A stretch of 64,000 nt of DNA from Moniliophthora roreri. Its lineage: Eukaryota > Basidiomycota > Agaricomycetes > Agaricales > Marasmiaceae. Location of the stretch: contig LATX02000197.1 in the NCBI GenBank assembly GCA_001466705.2, positions 496,001-560,000 on the forward strand. Reading direction: 5' to 3'. The notes below the pieces were generated by a model. The model was given only the letters and a program-made list of their open reading frames with translations. It did not search any database and had not been told where the DNA came from. Shown piece by piece: positions 10,409-22,292 of this stretch. Position 1 is the stretch's first letter. Each line of letters starts with the position of its first letter. The position numbers and the translations under genes are program-made.

Positions 10409-12030
10409 TCCTTCATGTTCACACTAAGGTCTCTGGGATTTCCAAGCTCACATCAATAGTCATAGCCAAGGAAGATGTGTTTGGGATAATAAAATGAGCA
10501 ATAATATTGAAGATCTGCTAATACAACTATGTAAACTGTGAACAATGTGGTGTTAAAAAGAAAAGATTCTTCATACCTGCCTTTGAATTATTACATGTAT
10601 TTTCCTTAATATAGCTCCAGGAGACTGATGAGCAGCAATGGAGGTGACAAGAAAGTGATGTGATGGAAGAAATATTCATGTGAGACTGGATGCCCTCAGA
10701 CTATAGTATAAAGGTTATGCAGGTGGCAAATTTTCAAACTCTGTCTCTTTTCTTTCAACCACTACCATCAACATGGTGATGCAGTCTCCCTTCCTCCTTC
10801 CACCCTGCCATTGGCCAATCTTCTCCCATGTGCATTCTCAAGGATACATCTCTATGGCTCTATATGGCTCATGATGGGCATGTTTGTGGTGAGTAAGCCA
10901 CTTTCATCACTCTCTCCTTCATGCTTGGCTGATGATGACTTCCAAGCTTAAGCAACATGTTGTGATGTGTCAAGCAGTAAGCCACTATCTCTGACACATG
11001 GGAAGTGTGGCTTGCTATTGGTCAGCATTTGTTGTTGGGTGAATAGCATGCCCCTTTTTTACCATCTTACTCTGACTACTTGAATCCACAGTATTGTTCA
11101 TCATCTCCATCTCTTGAAAGCTGAATCCCACATGACTTCCAGTCACATCTTCTATGCTTCTCACTCACCTTATGGTCACTCGCCTTATAATCCCTCTTTA
11201 ACACATTATAACTTTGCTGGAGCTTCCTGATATAATAGTCCTTTTCAGTAGCCTCAGCACAGTCTGTGGTGATAGAAGGGAAGCTATCAAGCAAGCAAGC
11301 TACTGAATGAAATCTTCATCTAGAACCAAACACACTCAGCATGAAAATAACAAAAATTTTTGTTATATAACTTGCCTTTCTGTCTCTCTGGATGGATTAC
11401 TAGATGGATAGGTTATGGATGATCTTTCTTGTAATTGCCTTTAAATGAGATGAGCCTGGTGTGAAATTTGGAGATTTATGTAAATGACTCAGATGTGCCA
11501 ATCACAACTTGAACATGAACTTCAATTTTTATTATCAATTGATCACTTTTGGCCAGAGTCATCCAGACTTGAATTTCTTATGCTTTGGAAATTACCTCCT
11601 TCTTCTGTTGCTCAGGCCAGCCTAGAAGGTCTACCCAGGCCTACCCAATACATAGGTCTTCTGAACTTCACAATCACTGTCTCCATCTGGTCCTGCTGAA
11701 TTGAAGAATACTTGAAAGAATATAGAGACATTGGAGAATGGTTTGAAGGGTTGAGTCTGGAGGGCTGGATCTGCACCAGATCCCCTCAGAGGCAATCTGG
11801 AAGCCACTTTTTCATTTATAGCAGCCTCTAATAAGTTTGGTCAATGTTGAATGCATCTGTGCAAATGGATTCCTTCCATATGACCACTTCAATCCTGTGT
11901 TGTATGTTCCTTCATTGAACCTCCATTTTTAAACACATACAAGTTACTCAGACTCTGGCAGGTCTTTGAGCTGTGCCACAGCACTGCTCTGTTTGAATGT
12001 CTACATCTTCAAGTTACCAAGGACCATCTT
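10409..12030. other. CpG-poor, AT-rich stretch without a recognisable gene
   Basis: No supported coding region. CG dinucleotides are very scarce by eye, as in the whole 9-20 kb block. Probably old, decayed repeats. Confidence 0.5.
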
Positions 12031-12032
12031 GT

Positions 12033-13355
12033 AAATTGGTCATCACATTTGATGTTGGAACCACTTACTCTAGTGCATTGTATATGATTCTTGATTCAGG
12101 ACTACCACCAGTTATTGAAGGTGTTACACAATTTCCCTAGACAATCATATACTAGAGGTGACTCAAAAATACCTTCAATTATCTACTATGATCAGTCCAG
12201 AAAGATTCACACAGTTGGTTCAGAGGCAACAGAAGATGTGTTTCTAGAACTGGCAGAAAGGGAAGGTTTTCTAAAAGTGGAATGGTGAACTCATAGAAAA
12301 CTATTAGGTCCCTTCCTCATATTTCTGTATACAGGTTCAAGTTACACATGTGTCCCAAGCACCTCTCACCCATCCATATCTATGATAGTAATGTACTACT
12401 ACTTCCACTCAAGAAAATTGTCATTGAAGTCTTTGCTGATTTCTTGCAATAGTTGCATACTTGCACTGTTGACTATGTCAAGAATAGTCACAGTACTCAG
12501 TTCTGGAGCTCTGTAGAAAACAACATTGATTATGTCTTGACACACCTGAATGGCTGGGAGGGTTTGCAGCAGTTGCTGATGCATCAAGCTGCCACTCAAG
12601 CAGGTCTCATTACAGCTCAAGATTCAGAATCATGCTTTCAATTTGTAACAGAAGGCAAGACCAGCCTTCATTACTGTATCAACAAAGGTGTAATGAAGCA
12701 AACTACCATGGTTAGGGCTTTGCAATTTACTGTAGTTTTTGGAACTCATTGAATACAATATTAAGGATGGTCAAGGTGTCATCATTATCAATACAGGTGG
12801 GGGTACTATCAGCCTGAGTGCATACATGAAAATGGCATCTGGCAATTTTGAAGAAGTTGCTCAAACTCAATGTAGGTCACCCAATGCTCAGAAGTTCACA
12901 ATTTTTCTGATGCTAAGGAATAGGTGGACTCTAGAAATCTGTCTATGTCACTCATCATGCAGAAGTATATCTTAAAGGTGAATTGCTATAAACATGTTTC
13001 TTCAGAGATTCTTATCAGCAATTGTACCAGATCATCTAAAGGGTTCACAATATGGGAGCAAGCAAGATGTCATGCATATCACCTCTGTGTTTGATATATA
13101 ATGAAACATTTTTTTTGAGACAACTCTTCTGTCAGTTACATCCATTTTGGAAGTGCTAGAGACAAGGATCCTTGCATTGATATTAAAAGGGGCCTAATGA
13201 AGATACCTGGATAATTAATTAACTTCAAATTGGATGCTAAGATTGTGACTGACATTGGCTGAAAGCAACGTCATGAGGCAGTTCTTTGTGCCTTCTATTC
13301 AAGGAAATCACTAAGGCTATCCAAGAACAACTGAAGGAATCAAAGGCTCCTATCT
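12033..13355 (+). pseudogene. Decayed Hsp70-like (actin-type ATPase fold) gene
   Basis: The order of pieces matches the divergent Hsp70-like family common in agaricomycetes. VITFDVGTTYSS (phosphate-1-like loop) is near 12039. SKIPSIIYYDQ and GSEATEDVFLELAE lie in 12165-12250. NWGWEG-like HLNGWEGLQQ and FVTEGKTSLHYC lie in 12545-12680. GVIIINTGGGTISLSAY (phosphate-2-like) is at about 12776-12830, and FGSARDKDPCIDIKRG at about 13150-13190. A 60-bp intron (GTGAAC...TACAG) ends about 12335. It is broken by a frameshift near 12135, an in-frame TAG near 12456 where the family usually has Tyr, and further frame changes after 12860. In phosphate-2 the usual Asp before GGGT is Asn. An active ATPase is unlikely. 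Confidence 0.75.
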
Positions 13356-14240
13356 CTGTCAGTACCTTATTTCTTCAATTATACAGCACAACCTTTGACA
13401 TACTCATTTTTGTAGTCAGTTTTTCTCATTGGGGGGTTCATGGCCAGTAAGTGGCTGTTTTCCAGCCTTTAAAATACTCTGACCCAAATGAAACTAGACC
13501 TTTTGAGGTGATGGATTCATGTATGTCCAGTTGTCTCCATTTCACTGTCTGTCAGGCACCAGATGCCAATTTTTTAAATAATTAATGTCATTGATGTCTC
13601 AGGCATTTAAACACTGGAAGCCAGACACATACAACAACATTTAAATACTAATTGAATACTGACATTCACTTAAATACAAAATTTGGTGAGCAAAGGACTA
13701 CTACATGGGTTCAATGTGGTATCTAGTACATAGTGGGTACTATACATGTATGTGTAGAGTGCATTTACAGAGTAGGAGCTACTGCCCAGAAGTAATTGAA
13801 TACTTCTGGTAAGGTCAATCTGGTGATTCTAGAGTCAACGTGGTTCATTTAGATCCAAGGGGACATCAGACATTATAATAACACACCTATGGTCTATGCC
13901 TAAGCACTCTCTACAAGTCCCTATTATCGAGGCCATCTCTTACTGCCACATGTAAACCACCAAAGACCTAGCTGAGGACAGGAAAAGAGAGCAGCTGAGG
14001 AGCAGCATTGTGGAAGTCATAGGATAAAGTGGGGGACAATGCTGGGTGAGGAAGGAAGAGGAAGGAAAGAAAGCTGGCAAAGACCAAGGTATGGTTGAAA
14101 AACTGCAGAGATGAGTATCACATATGCCTGGCACACTTATGTGTGGTTCTCATGCTCACTTTGTTGATTCATCTGGGACAGCCACTGATGGAAAAACATG
14201 GATTGATGTGTCCCCAAAAATCAGAAATTGAAAAACTCCC
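13356..14240. other. AT-rich, no gene seen
   Basis: No supported feature. The composition continues the CpG-poor block. Confidence 0.45.
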
Positions 14241-14243
14241 CTT

Positions 14244-15501
14244 TTGAGAACATCCTTATTTTTTGTGGATCAGCTCCTCCTTGATTCATTGGCTACAGGA
14301 TTTTTTACTCAATTGAAAATAGTCTGTGTTACAGAAGCAAAACTCTCTGTCTACTACCCCTACACCATACTCCTATGCAAGCTCTTCTGCAAGTTCTCCC
14401 AGTCTCTCAACATGACTTGCCTATTCCACTGCATCTTATGCCTGCCTATCTGCCATCACCATCATCCTTCAACATTGATTTCCCCACACCAATTCTGCAA
14501 CAGATGGAAAATGATGTCTCAGGTTCTAGTCCTCAGCATGATGCCCTTTATGAATGGCTTGCTGTTGAGCCTACTTCTGAAGGCTTGCCTTTCAGATATG
14601 AATTTGATGGTACAATGGATTTCTGCATGGAAAACTATTACTTTGGTGGACTACATGGCTTGCATATGTTGGACTATGAGCTACTGTCATCATTATCTAC
14701 TATGACTGAAGTGAAAAGTGTATATTGTGGCCTGTTCTTTAAAAATGAAATGCTGACACTAATAGTACTCTGAGAGATTATGATCTGACAGCTTTCATCA
14801 ACTCAACACCTGAGCCAACAATGATTGCCTCTCCCTGCGCTGCCTCTCCCAAGCCAAGCAATCTTTCAAATGGTACATCTTTGTACTAAACAGTGTCTTC
14901 AGTACATCTCACATCAAGTAATGCTGATTCTACAGTTGTCACTGGAACCAAGTGTACCACTCTGGATGCAGGTCTCCATGCTGGCTCCAGTCCAAGGCCT
15001 GCAAAACAGCAGGCTGGCAATGACTCAGGTATCTTTGTTTGTTGGTGACATCTCACAATACTTACAAAAAATTTGTCAGACTATATTGCAAGCACCATGG
15101 AAAGGACAAAAAGTTTCTCACTCAGATCAGTCAGTCTTGTCATGTGGGTATGTACTCTATTCAAGCTTTCTTTGTCATGTCTACAGTGCTCATCTGTGAA
15201 ACAGGCCAAGTGAATTGAAGCTGCTACTGGTTGCTATGTTATGGTTTATGCTTTCTGGTATTTCCTTCTCTGTTGCATTGCTGAGCTGATTCCATTTTTG
15301 TATAGACCTGAAAGTATTCTAAGCAGCAAAGGTGTTGCAAAATCCCACATCTCAGACTCATTGAAGGAAGCTCTCAGTGGTGACTTTCTTATTAACCTCC
15401 ATAACCATGTCCATGCACATGTGCAAAGCAAGGTTATGACCTGTGAAAGCACAACAGCAATGAACCTACAGGTCTTTCAGGCTCAGACAGCAAAGGCTTA
15501 G
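14244..15501 (+). other. Possible remnant of an unidentified multi-exon gene
   Basis: Several plus-strand stretches look more protein-like than their surroundings: FSGSS-like VSGSSPQHDALYEWL and YEFDGTMDFCMENYYFGG (14510-14650), then KGVAKSHISDSLKEALSGDF and NLHNHVHAHVQSK (15330-15435). They are in different frames with stops between. I recognise no family. It could be a decayed cellular gene or part of a transposon. Confidence 0.25.
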
Positions 15502-15838
15502 GTACACAGTATCTAGAAAAACAATTTTATGCAGTATTTTTTAGTAGATGTAGTAGATACCCTTAGATAGAACTATGCAATAATTACAGAGTCTTGAACA
15601 TTTACTGGCACTGGACCAATTTTAAATATCCAAGAACTTGGTAAAGATGCAAGCATGTTCAAAGTTTATAAAACTCACACTCTTCTGAATCTGCCTCATT
15701 CCCTCATATCCACATTCACTGGCACTTGTATTGACTTGTTGAATATCATCATTGTAGTGCATCCAATTGCTTTCAAAGCAAGCCTGCTCACATTGAGTAT
15801 GATCATGTGCATAGTATCCAAAAGCTTAAGTGTGTTGT

Positions 15839-17432
15839 TAATATGGCAAACCTAGGAAAGACCCAATTTTATTTGTTTTACATTACTTTTGAATCAGAAC
15901 ACTTTAATATGACACAAGATAATGGGTAATAAGGACTAGAGTGAGCTCATTCTGCTAGTCATTGCCTTAGAGAAGCTATAGTGCATTGGAAAGTATGAAG
16001 AGCTATATGACAGGCTATACAGAGGTGTCTAAGCTGTACTTTCTGACTTATCTATGTATCAGATCCAAAACAGATCAGTTCTGAAACCTGTAGAGAACCT
16101 AACTAGGGCACAATGAACACATTGGCTAGTTAACCAAGCTCTCAAAGTACTATCAATGAGATTTTATTTTATTTCAACTTTCTATAACATCTGCAAAGTG
16201 CAACACACAGTCAAACAGTACAGAGGTACTTAAAAGAGACATCAAAACAGAAAGACAACTTAGAACAGGAACAATCAAAGAATGATCATCCTCTGAAGTC
16301 AATATATAGATCAAAGTTAAAGCAGACAATCTCTTAATAAAGAGTTCAATGGTGGCAAAAACATACAAAATAACATAACTACGTGTGAAGTAACCTCAGA
16401 AGCTAGAAGACTACTTTCATAGTACTGAAGTTACTTAATAGACAGACACAACAAGACATATGAGACCGAAAGTGCATTGTCAAAGGAGATAGAAACAGTA
16501 ACAGCATGTTCCAGTCTCAGAAACTTTGGCATCTAGGTCTCTGCCGATGTGGACACTAGAAAGGGAAATGCTGTAAAAGAAATGGGACAGATACAACCAT
16601 CTGCTTGTAGATACCTGACTTAGAAAAGAGAAAATACAAATTATAGAGTCCAGAACACCTGGAGACATAGATACCCATGCAGATATGGTCAGATACCCTA
16701 GTGGCCAGACTCTGTGACATCTGAATATTCCCTCTTTTAGTATCTCAGTCACTTATTTATCATTTTCTGAATTATTGGACATTATTTATAATTTTCTGTA
16801 GATATATTCCATGGACTGTATATAAGGACAGCTAGATATTTGTGTATACTCAAGTAACTCTGCCCCTTCTGATTGTGAATACATGACAAGTTTGTTTGGT
16901 GTATAAATTTGTGTGCCATTCCAGTTTTGCTTTCTTACTTCAGGCCCTGGAGATTGGTTCTGAGTGACTTCAGAGAGATAGAAATCTGATAACGAACTTG
17001 TGTCATAAGAGACTAAGAGTAACATCTTAAGTGCATTGTAGCACTTTTCTAAGAGACACTTTACACCAAGAAGAAGCCTTGGGCACTTGAAGTGTAGCAC
17101 ACTGAGAGTCTTAGCAAAGGGTGTGCCTGTGCTGAACTCTTTGTAGAAATCGGTCTAGGACCTTTTCCAGTACACTGTGTGTTGTAGTTGTCTTAAAGAA
17201 GTCTTGAGCTCCATAGGGTCAGACTATATCAGCTATTGAGTCTTTGTACAGGACTGTAGCTCTTGTGTTTTGTGCTTTGTGCACTATGTTCTTGTGTGTG
17301 TGTGTGTTTGTGTGTTTGGATATAAACTCTTTTAAAACCCATATATACTCCTCTGGAGGTGAACACTTTGAAGTAGATTGCTTCAATAAGAGAGAATCAA
17401 CCTAGCTAAGGGTTTTGTTGGCATTCTAAGTG
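15839..17432 (+). repeat. 1.6-kb direct repeat, copy 1 (LTR-like or duplicated element)
   Basis: It runs parallel to 18586-20203 from TAATATGGCAAACCTAG to TTTGTTGGCATTCTAAG with many substitutions and small indels. Shared landmarks include CCCAATTTTA, CAGTACACTGTGT and a (GT)n run near 17295. A gag-like remnant lies between the copies, so these may be long LTRs of a copia-like element. TG..CA ends are not clear. Confidence 0.65.
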
Positions 17433-17576
17433 TGGATCAATGTGATCAGAGTTACTGCACTTAGAATGCCAACAAAACTCTTAGCTAGGTTGATTTTCTC
17501 TTATTGAAGCAATCTACTTCAAAGTGTTCACCTCCAGAGGAGTATATATGGGTTTTAAAAGAGTTTATATCCAAAC
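17314..17576. repeat. 119-bp inverted repeat around a 25-bp spacer
   Basis: 17314-17432 and 17458-17576 are near-perfect reverse complements, with two clear mismatches seen. The arms equal the end of the 1.6-kb repeat. The right arm stops exactly at the N at 17577. It is either a real head-to-head arrangement or an assembly fold-back at a scaffold join. Confidence 0.8.
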
Positions 17577-17577
17577 N
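17577..17577. other. Single N (probable assembly join)
   Basis: One ambiguous base directly after the right arm of the inverted repeat. Sequence character changes here to an AT-rich tandem repeat. Confidence 0.7.
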
Positions 17578-17700
17578 AAATACAATAAAATGGGATGGTA
17601 TTATTATAGTACATTAAAATGCAATAAAATGGGATGGTATTATTATAGTGTATTAAAATGCAATAAAATGAGACAGAGTTATTATAATGTAGTAAAATAG
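17578..17700. repeat. 39-bp tandem repeat, about three units
   Basis: The unit contains AATAAAATGGGATGG and TATTATTATAGT. Units drift slightly, and the last carries GAGACAGAG in place of GGGATGG. Confidence 0.7.
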
Positions 17701-18021
17701 ATTGTAACAGAGGCAATCAAAACAGTGCATTTTTATGCCTTCCAGAGGACAGGGAGAGGACTCTATAAAGTGAAGGGAAGCTTTTGGTTGGGGATTTGAT
17801 CAATAGAAACAGCAAAAGGGTGGAGATAGGTCTTTTGAGTAAGAGGATATATTGCACTATGTGTGGTGGTAAGTATATGGCACTGTGGTACAGTGGTCTT
17901 GAGCATTCCATGGCTGCCAAGGTTGCTGACTAATCCACCTTGAGGTCAAGAGTTTGACTCATGGGGGTTGCAACAAATAAATATTATTTCTTTTTGTCTC
18001 TGACCCCCAGGTGGGGCCGAT

Positions 18022-18130
18022 GCATTATAATGGCTGAAATACATTATAATGGCTGAAATACATTATAATAGCCAAAATACATTATAATAGCCAAAATACA
18101 TTATAATAGCCAGAATACATTATAACCATT
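18022..18130. repeat. 19-bp tandem repeat, about six units
   Basis: The unit is ACATTATAATGGCTGAAAT. The later units change to ATAGCCAAAAT and ATAGCCAGAAT. Confidence 0.8.
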
Positions 18131-18193
18131 TTGCTTCATTTTAATCCATTAAAATAAAGAAACAACAATTATATTACATTAAAATACACCACA

Positions 18194-18580
18194 ATGATTA
18201 TAATGTATTTCACTCATTTTATTCCAATATATTTAGATGTCCATTTCGCTGATGAATATGATAAGTTTGATCTTGCTGAAGTCTTTGAATGGTTCTCAGT
18301 CTTGACTGCCATTCATGTTGGAGAAGGTCAAAATCCTAGCAATGCCTATAATCTCATTCAGACCTGCCTTATTAAGCTTAAAGAGAAGAAGATTGAGATC
18401 ACTGATTGAATGGTTTCTATGCTTCTAATGAAAGCACTCCCTTCATTGTGGGACACTTTCAAGTCACAGGTCTTTGTTACTGCTGAAAAGAAAGAAGACT
18501 TCACTGTTTCTACTCTGTATTCCTCAATCTAAAGAGAATGGAGCAAGAGGAATCTTTCTCCTAACACAGCTATAGTTTCA
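18194..18580 (+). pseudogene. Copia-type gag remnant
   Basis: The open stretch FDLAEVFEWFSVLTAIH is followed, after a stop near 18407, by LPSLWDTFKSQVF and EDFTVSTLYSSI. The 'LP..WDTF' signature is typical of the gag polyprotein of copia-type LTR retrotransposons. It lies between the two 1.6-kb direct repeats, directly upstream of copy 2. It is too short and interrupted to be functional. Confidence 0.5.
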
Positions 18581-18585
18581 CAGTA

Positions 18586-20203
18586 ATATGGCAAACCTAG
18601 AAAAGACCCAATTTTATACAATTTATCTTACTTTTGAATCAGAAAACTTTAATATGACATGAGATAATGGGTAATAAGGACTAGAGTGAGCCCAGTCTGC
18701 TAGTCATTGCCTTAGAGAAGCTATGGTGCATTGGAACAAAGAGCTATATGATACACTATAAAAAGGTGTCTAAGTTGTACTTTCTGACTTATCTATGTAT
18801 CAGATCCAAAGCAGATCACTTCTGAAACCTGTAGAGAACCTAACTATGACCATATGAATGCATTGGCTAGTTAACCAAGCTCTCAAAAGTGCTATCAATG
18901 GGAATTTTGTTTTTATTTTAACTTTCTATAACATCTGCAAAGTGCAACATGCAGTCAAACAGTACAGAGGTACTTAGAAGAGACACTGAAACAGAAGGAT
19001 GACTTAGAATAGGAATGATTAAAGAATGATTATCCTCTGAAGTTAATATGTGGATCAAAGTTAAAGCAGACAATCTCTTAATAAAGAGCTCAAAGGTGGC
19101 AAAGTCATATAAAATAACATAACTAAGTGTGAAGTAACCTTGGAAGGGAGAAAACCACTTGTGAATGCCTGCCACTACCTACAGATACAATGAGACATAT
19201 GATAAATATCTAATGCATGAGAAGTTCTAAATAAGACTGAGAATGTATGGTCAAAGGAGATAGGAACAGTAACAGCATGTTTCAACCTTGGAAACTTTGG
19301 CATCTAAGCCTCTGCCAATATGTGGATGCTGGAAAGGGGAATGCTGTAAGAATATGGGATGGATACACCCATCTGCTTATAGATACCCAACTTAGAAAAG
19401 AGAAAATACTAATTATAGAGTCCAGACCACCTGGAGACATAGATACTCTAGTGGCCAGACTCCATGACATCCAAATATTCCCTCTTTTAGTATCTCAGTC
19501 ACTCTTTTATTATTTCCTGAATTATTGAACATTATTTATATTTTCCTGTAGATATATTCCACGGACTGTATATAAGGACAGCTAGATATTCATATATACT
19601 CAAGTAACTCTGCCCCCTCTGATTGTGAATACATGATGAGTTTGTTTGGTGTATAATTGTGTGTGCCATTCCAGTTTTGCTTCCTCACTTCAGGCCCTGG
19701 AGATTGGTCCTGAGTGACTCCAGAGAGATAGAAATCTGATAACGAACTTGTGTTGTAAGAGACAAAGAGTAATATCTTTAGTGTGCTTTGCACTTTTCTA
19801 AGAGATAACTTTACACCAAAAGTTCTGGTGGCTTTTGGAGTGTGGCCTGTGTTGAGTATCAGATTGTGACACACTTAGAGTCTTAACAAAGGAATTGGGC
19901 CTGCAATTAAGCTCTTTGTAGAAACTGGTCTAGGACCTTTTCCAGTACACTGTGTACTGTAGTTGTCTTAAAGAAGTCTTGAACTCCATAGGGTCAGACT
20001 ATATTGGCTACTGAGTCTTTTGGTGGGACTGTAGCTCTTGTGTTTTGTGCTTTGTGCACTGTTCTTGTGTGTGTGTGTGTTTGTGTGTTTGGATATAAAC
20101 TCTTTTAAAACCCATATATACTCCTCTGGAGGTGAACACTTTGAAGTAGATTGCTTCAATAAGAGAGAATCAACCTAGCTAAGAGTTTTGTTGGCATTCT
20201 AAG
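18586..20203 (+). repeat. 1.6-kb direct repeat, copy 2
   Basis: Partner of 15839-17432. It is followed by TGGCAACTCTGATCATGTTG. The reverse complement of a close variant of that word forms the spacer of the 17314-17576 inverted repeat, so an element flank is present in both orientations. Confidence 0.65.
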
Positions 20204-20310
20204 TATGGCAACTCTGATCATGTTGATCCACACTTGCACAACAACCTGAGTTAGACTTTTGGAGGTTATCTTTTGGGTAGTTTTCTACTAGTCTTATCTT
20301 AGACAAATTA

Positions 20311-21905
20311 ATGATCGGCATGGATCCAATCAAATTGGCAGGAATTTGCAACTGGCCAGCACCCAAGATGCTAAAAGGAGTCCGAATTTTCACTGGATTT
20401 GCAAACTTCTACAGGAAATTCATCAGTCGATATGCAGAAATAGCGAAACCCCTTTATGATCTAACCAAGAAGGGGGTACCGTTCAGCTGGACGACAGAAT
20501 GTCAGAAGGCGTTTACCATGCTCAAAGGGAAGTTTCTAGAAGAACCACTTCTGTTGATTCCTGATTCTGTTACGTTACTTGCGCAGCAACGACAACAACT
20601 CAACAACACTTGACATAGTGATGCGGAGTTAACTTCGACAAGAAAGGAAAGTTTCCTTCTCGAAGGAGTAAAGGTTCAAGTTAGAGATCTAGCTTAAGAA
20701 AAGCTAGCGTTCAGAGGGTTCGTTCGTTGGCTAAACACAAGTTGATTAAACCAGGTCAAGCTGAAGAGCTTAGGCCTAGCAAACTATCTACTTATACATC
20801 CTTTGTAGCTACTCGTTTGGATACAAACTGCAGAGTCAATATCGTTGTTTGTTAAACAAGTAGAAAACGATAGAATATGGTAGATCGTTGATGAAGTCAT
20901 AAAAAAGGAATTCGACATCATAAGCAATGTCATCGGAAGGGGATAGAAACAAATGGAATAAAGTGAAGTCATAATGATGTCATAAATGTCGAAGAAGGAA
21001 AAGGGGAGCTGGGAATGTGGATAAGTCCAGATGTCAAGAAGAAACATAGGGATGGGCGTCAATCTGTCCATTATAGTAATACAAAAGAGGGAAGAAAGGG
21101 AAGAAGAAAGAAAAGTCTGCTAAGTGAAAGAAAAATTGTAACAGATTCATCAAAACCATTTGTTATAGAATCAGATGCTTCGAAATGGGCTTCTGGAGCA
21201 GTCTTGCAGCAAAAAGAAGATGATGGCGAATGGCACCCATGTGGGTTCATCTCTCATGCCTTTGATGCAATGGAACGGAACTACAAGATCTATGATCAGG
21301 AGCTTTTTGCAATCATTCGAGCATTGGAAACCTGGAGGCACTATGTACAGGGCAGTGGACACCCAGTGACGGTTCTATCTGACCACAAGAACCTTACTTA
21401 TTTCTGAACTGCACAGAAGTTGAATAGAAGACAAGTGCGTTGGAGCTTGTTCCTATCCCTGTTCAATCTCAAGTTGGTGCATGTGCCCGGAACGCAAATG
21501 GTCCAGTCCGACACTCTATCCAGAAGGTCAGATTACATTTTGACAATCAATACAGATAACAAAGACATCGTAATGCTGCCTGAGGCGCTATTCATCAACA
21601 TAGTGGACCTAGATCTTCAGCAGAAATTAAAAGATGCTCTAGGAGCAGACAACTTCCATTGGAGCACATTAGAATCGCTTCTAGACCAAGGGGTTCCCCC
21701 AATTAAGTCATCCCTTTCTGATTGGAAAATCGATGACAACATACTGTTCTACAGAGAGAAAGTCTATGTCCCGAACGATGTGACATTACGATGAGACATT
21801 GATTGGTCGATTCATAAAGGGCAACCTTTTGGACATCTGGGTCAGTACAGGACGATCAATTTGGTAGGACAAGAATTCTGGTGGCCAGGAATGGCAAAAT
21901 TCATC
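20311..21905 (+). mobile_element. Ty3/gypsy pol fragment, interrupted by a solo LTR
   Basis: Reading plus: end of reverse transcriptase and connection (MDPIKLAGICNW, FANFYRKFISRYAEIAKPLYDL), then the RNase H region split by the LTR at 20568-21143. It resumes at [19 protein letters not shown] and continues through YEIYDQ-like, [12 protein letters not shown] and VHVPGTQMVQSDTLSRR. It ends in the integrase zinc-binding region (GHLGQYRTI, FWWPGM). Stops include TGA after LTYF near 21403 and TGA near 21791. At both, the expected residue is Arg, consistent with CGA to TGA. The 5' half of pol and all of gag are missing. At about 21905 it meets an opposite-strand integrase fragment. Confidence 0.85.
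20568..21143. mobile_element. Nested solo LTR (576 bp) with GATTC duplication
   Basis: It has TGTTACG..TGTAACA ends. GATTC occurs at 20563-20567 and 21144-21148. Removing the LTR plus one GATTC rejoins the surrounding pol frame exactly (..LLLIPDS + SKPFVIES..). It belongs to the same LTR family as 26077-26654 and 29617-30146. Confidence 0.92.
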
Positions 21906-22292
21906 AAAATGGAGGAGGTCCTTCCATTTCGTCTGTTCTTTCACACAAAAGAAGCGTAGATAAATTTCCACTTCTTGATTAACTCTTTCAGTTTCTCCGT
22001 CCATTTGAGGATGATAAGCGGTACTCAGCATTTGTTTAATTCCCAAGATCCTCCCCATTTCCATAAACACTTCTGCAGCAAATCAAGGATCTCTGTCTGA
22101 AATGATTTTGTCCGGTAACCCGAATCTTTTGTACACGTACTGAAAAAGAAGTTTGGCTGTTTCTGCTGCGTCCAGTTTCTTTTTGCATGGGATGAAAATT
22201 ACCCCCTTCATAGCAGTGTGGTCCACCACGACTAAGATTGAATTGGCTCCGTCAACTTCTGGAAGATCTGTGATCAAGTCCATCGTGATAAT

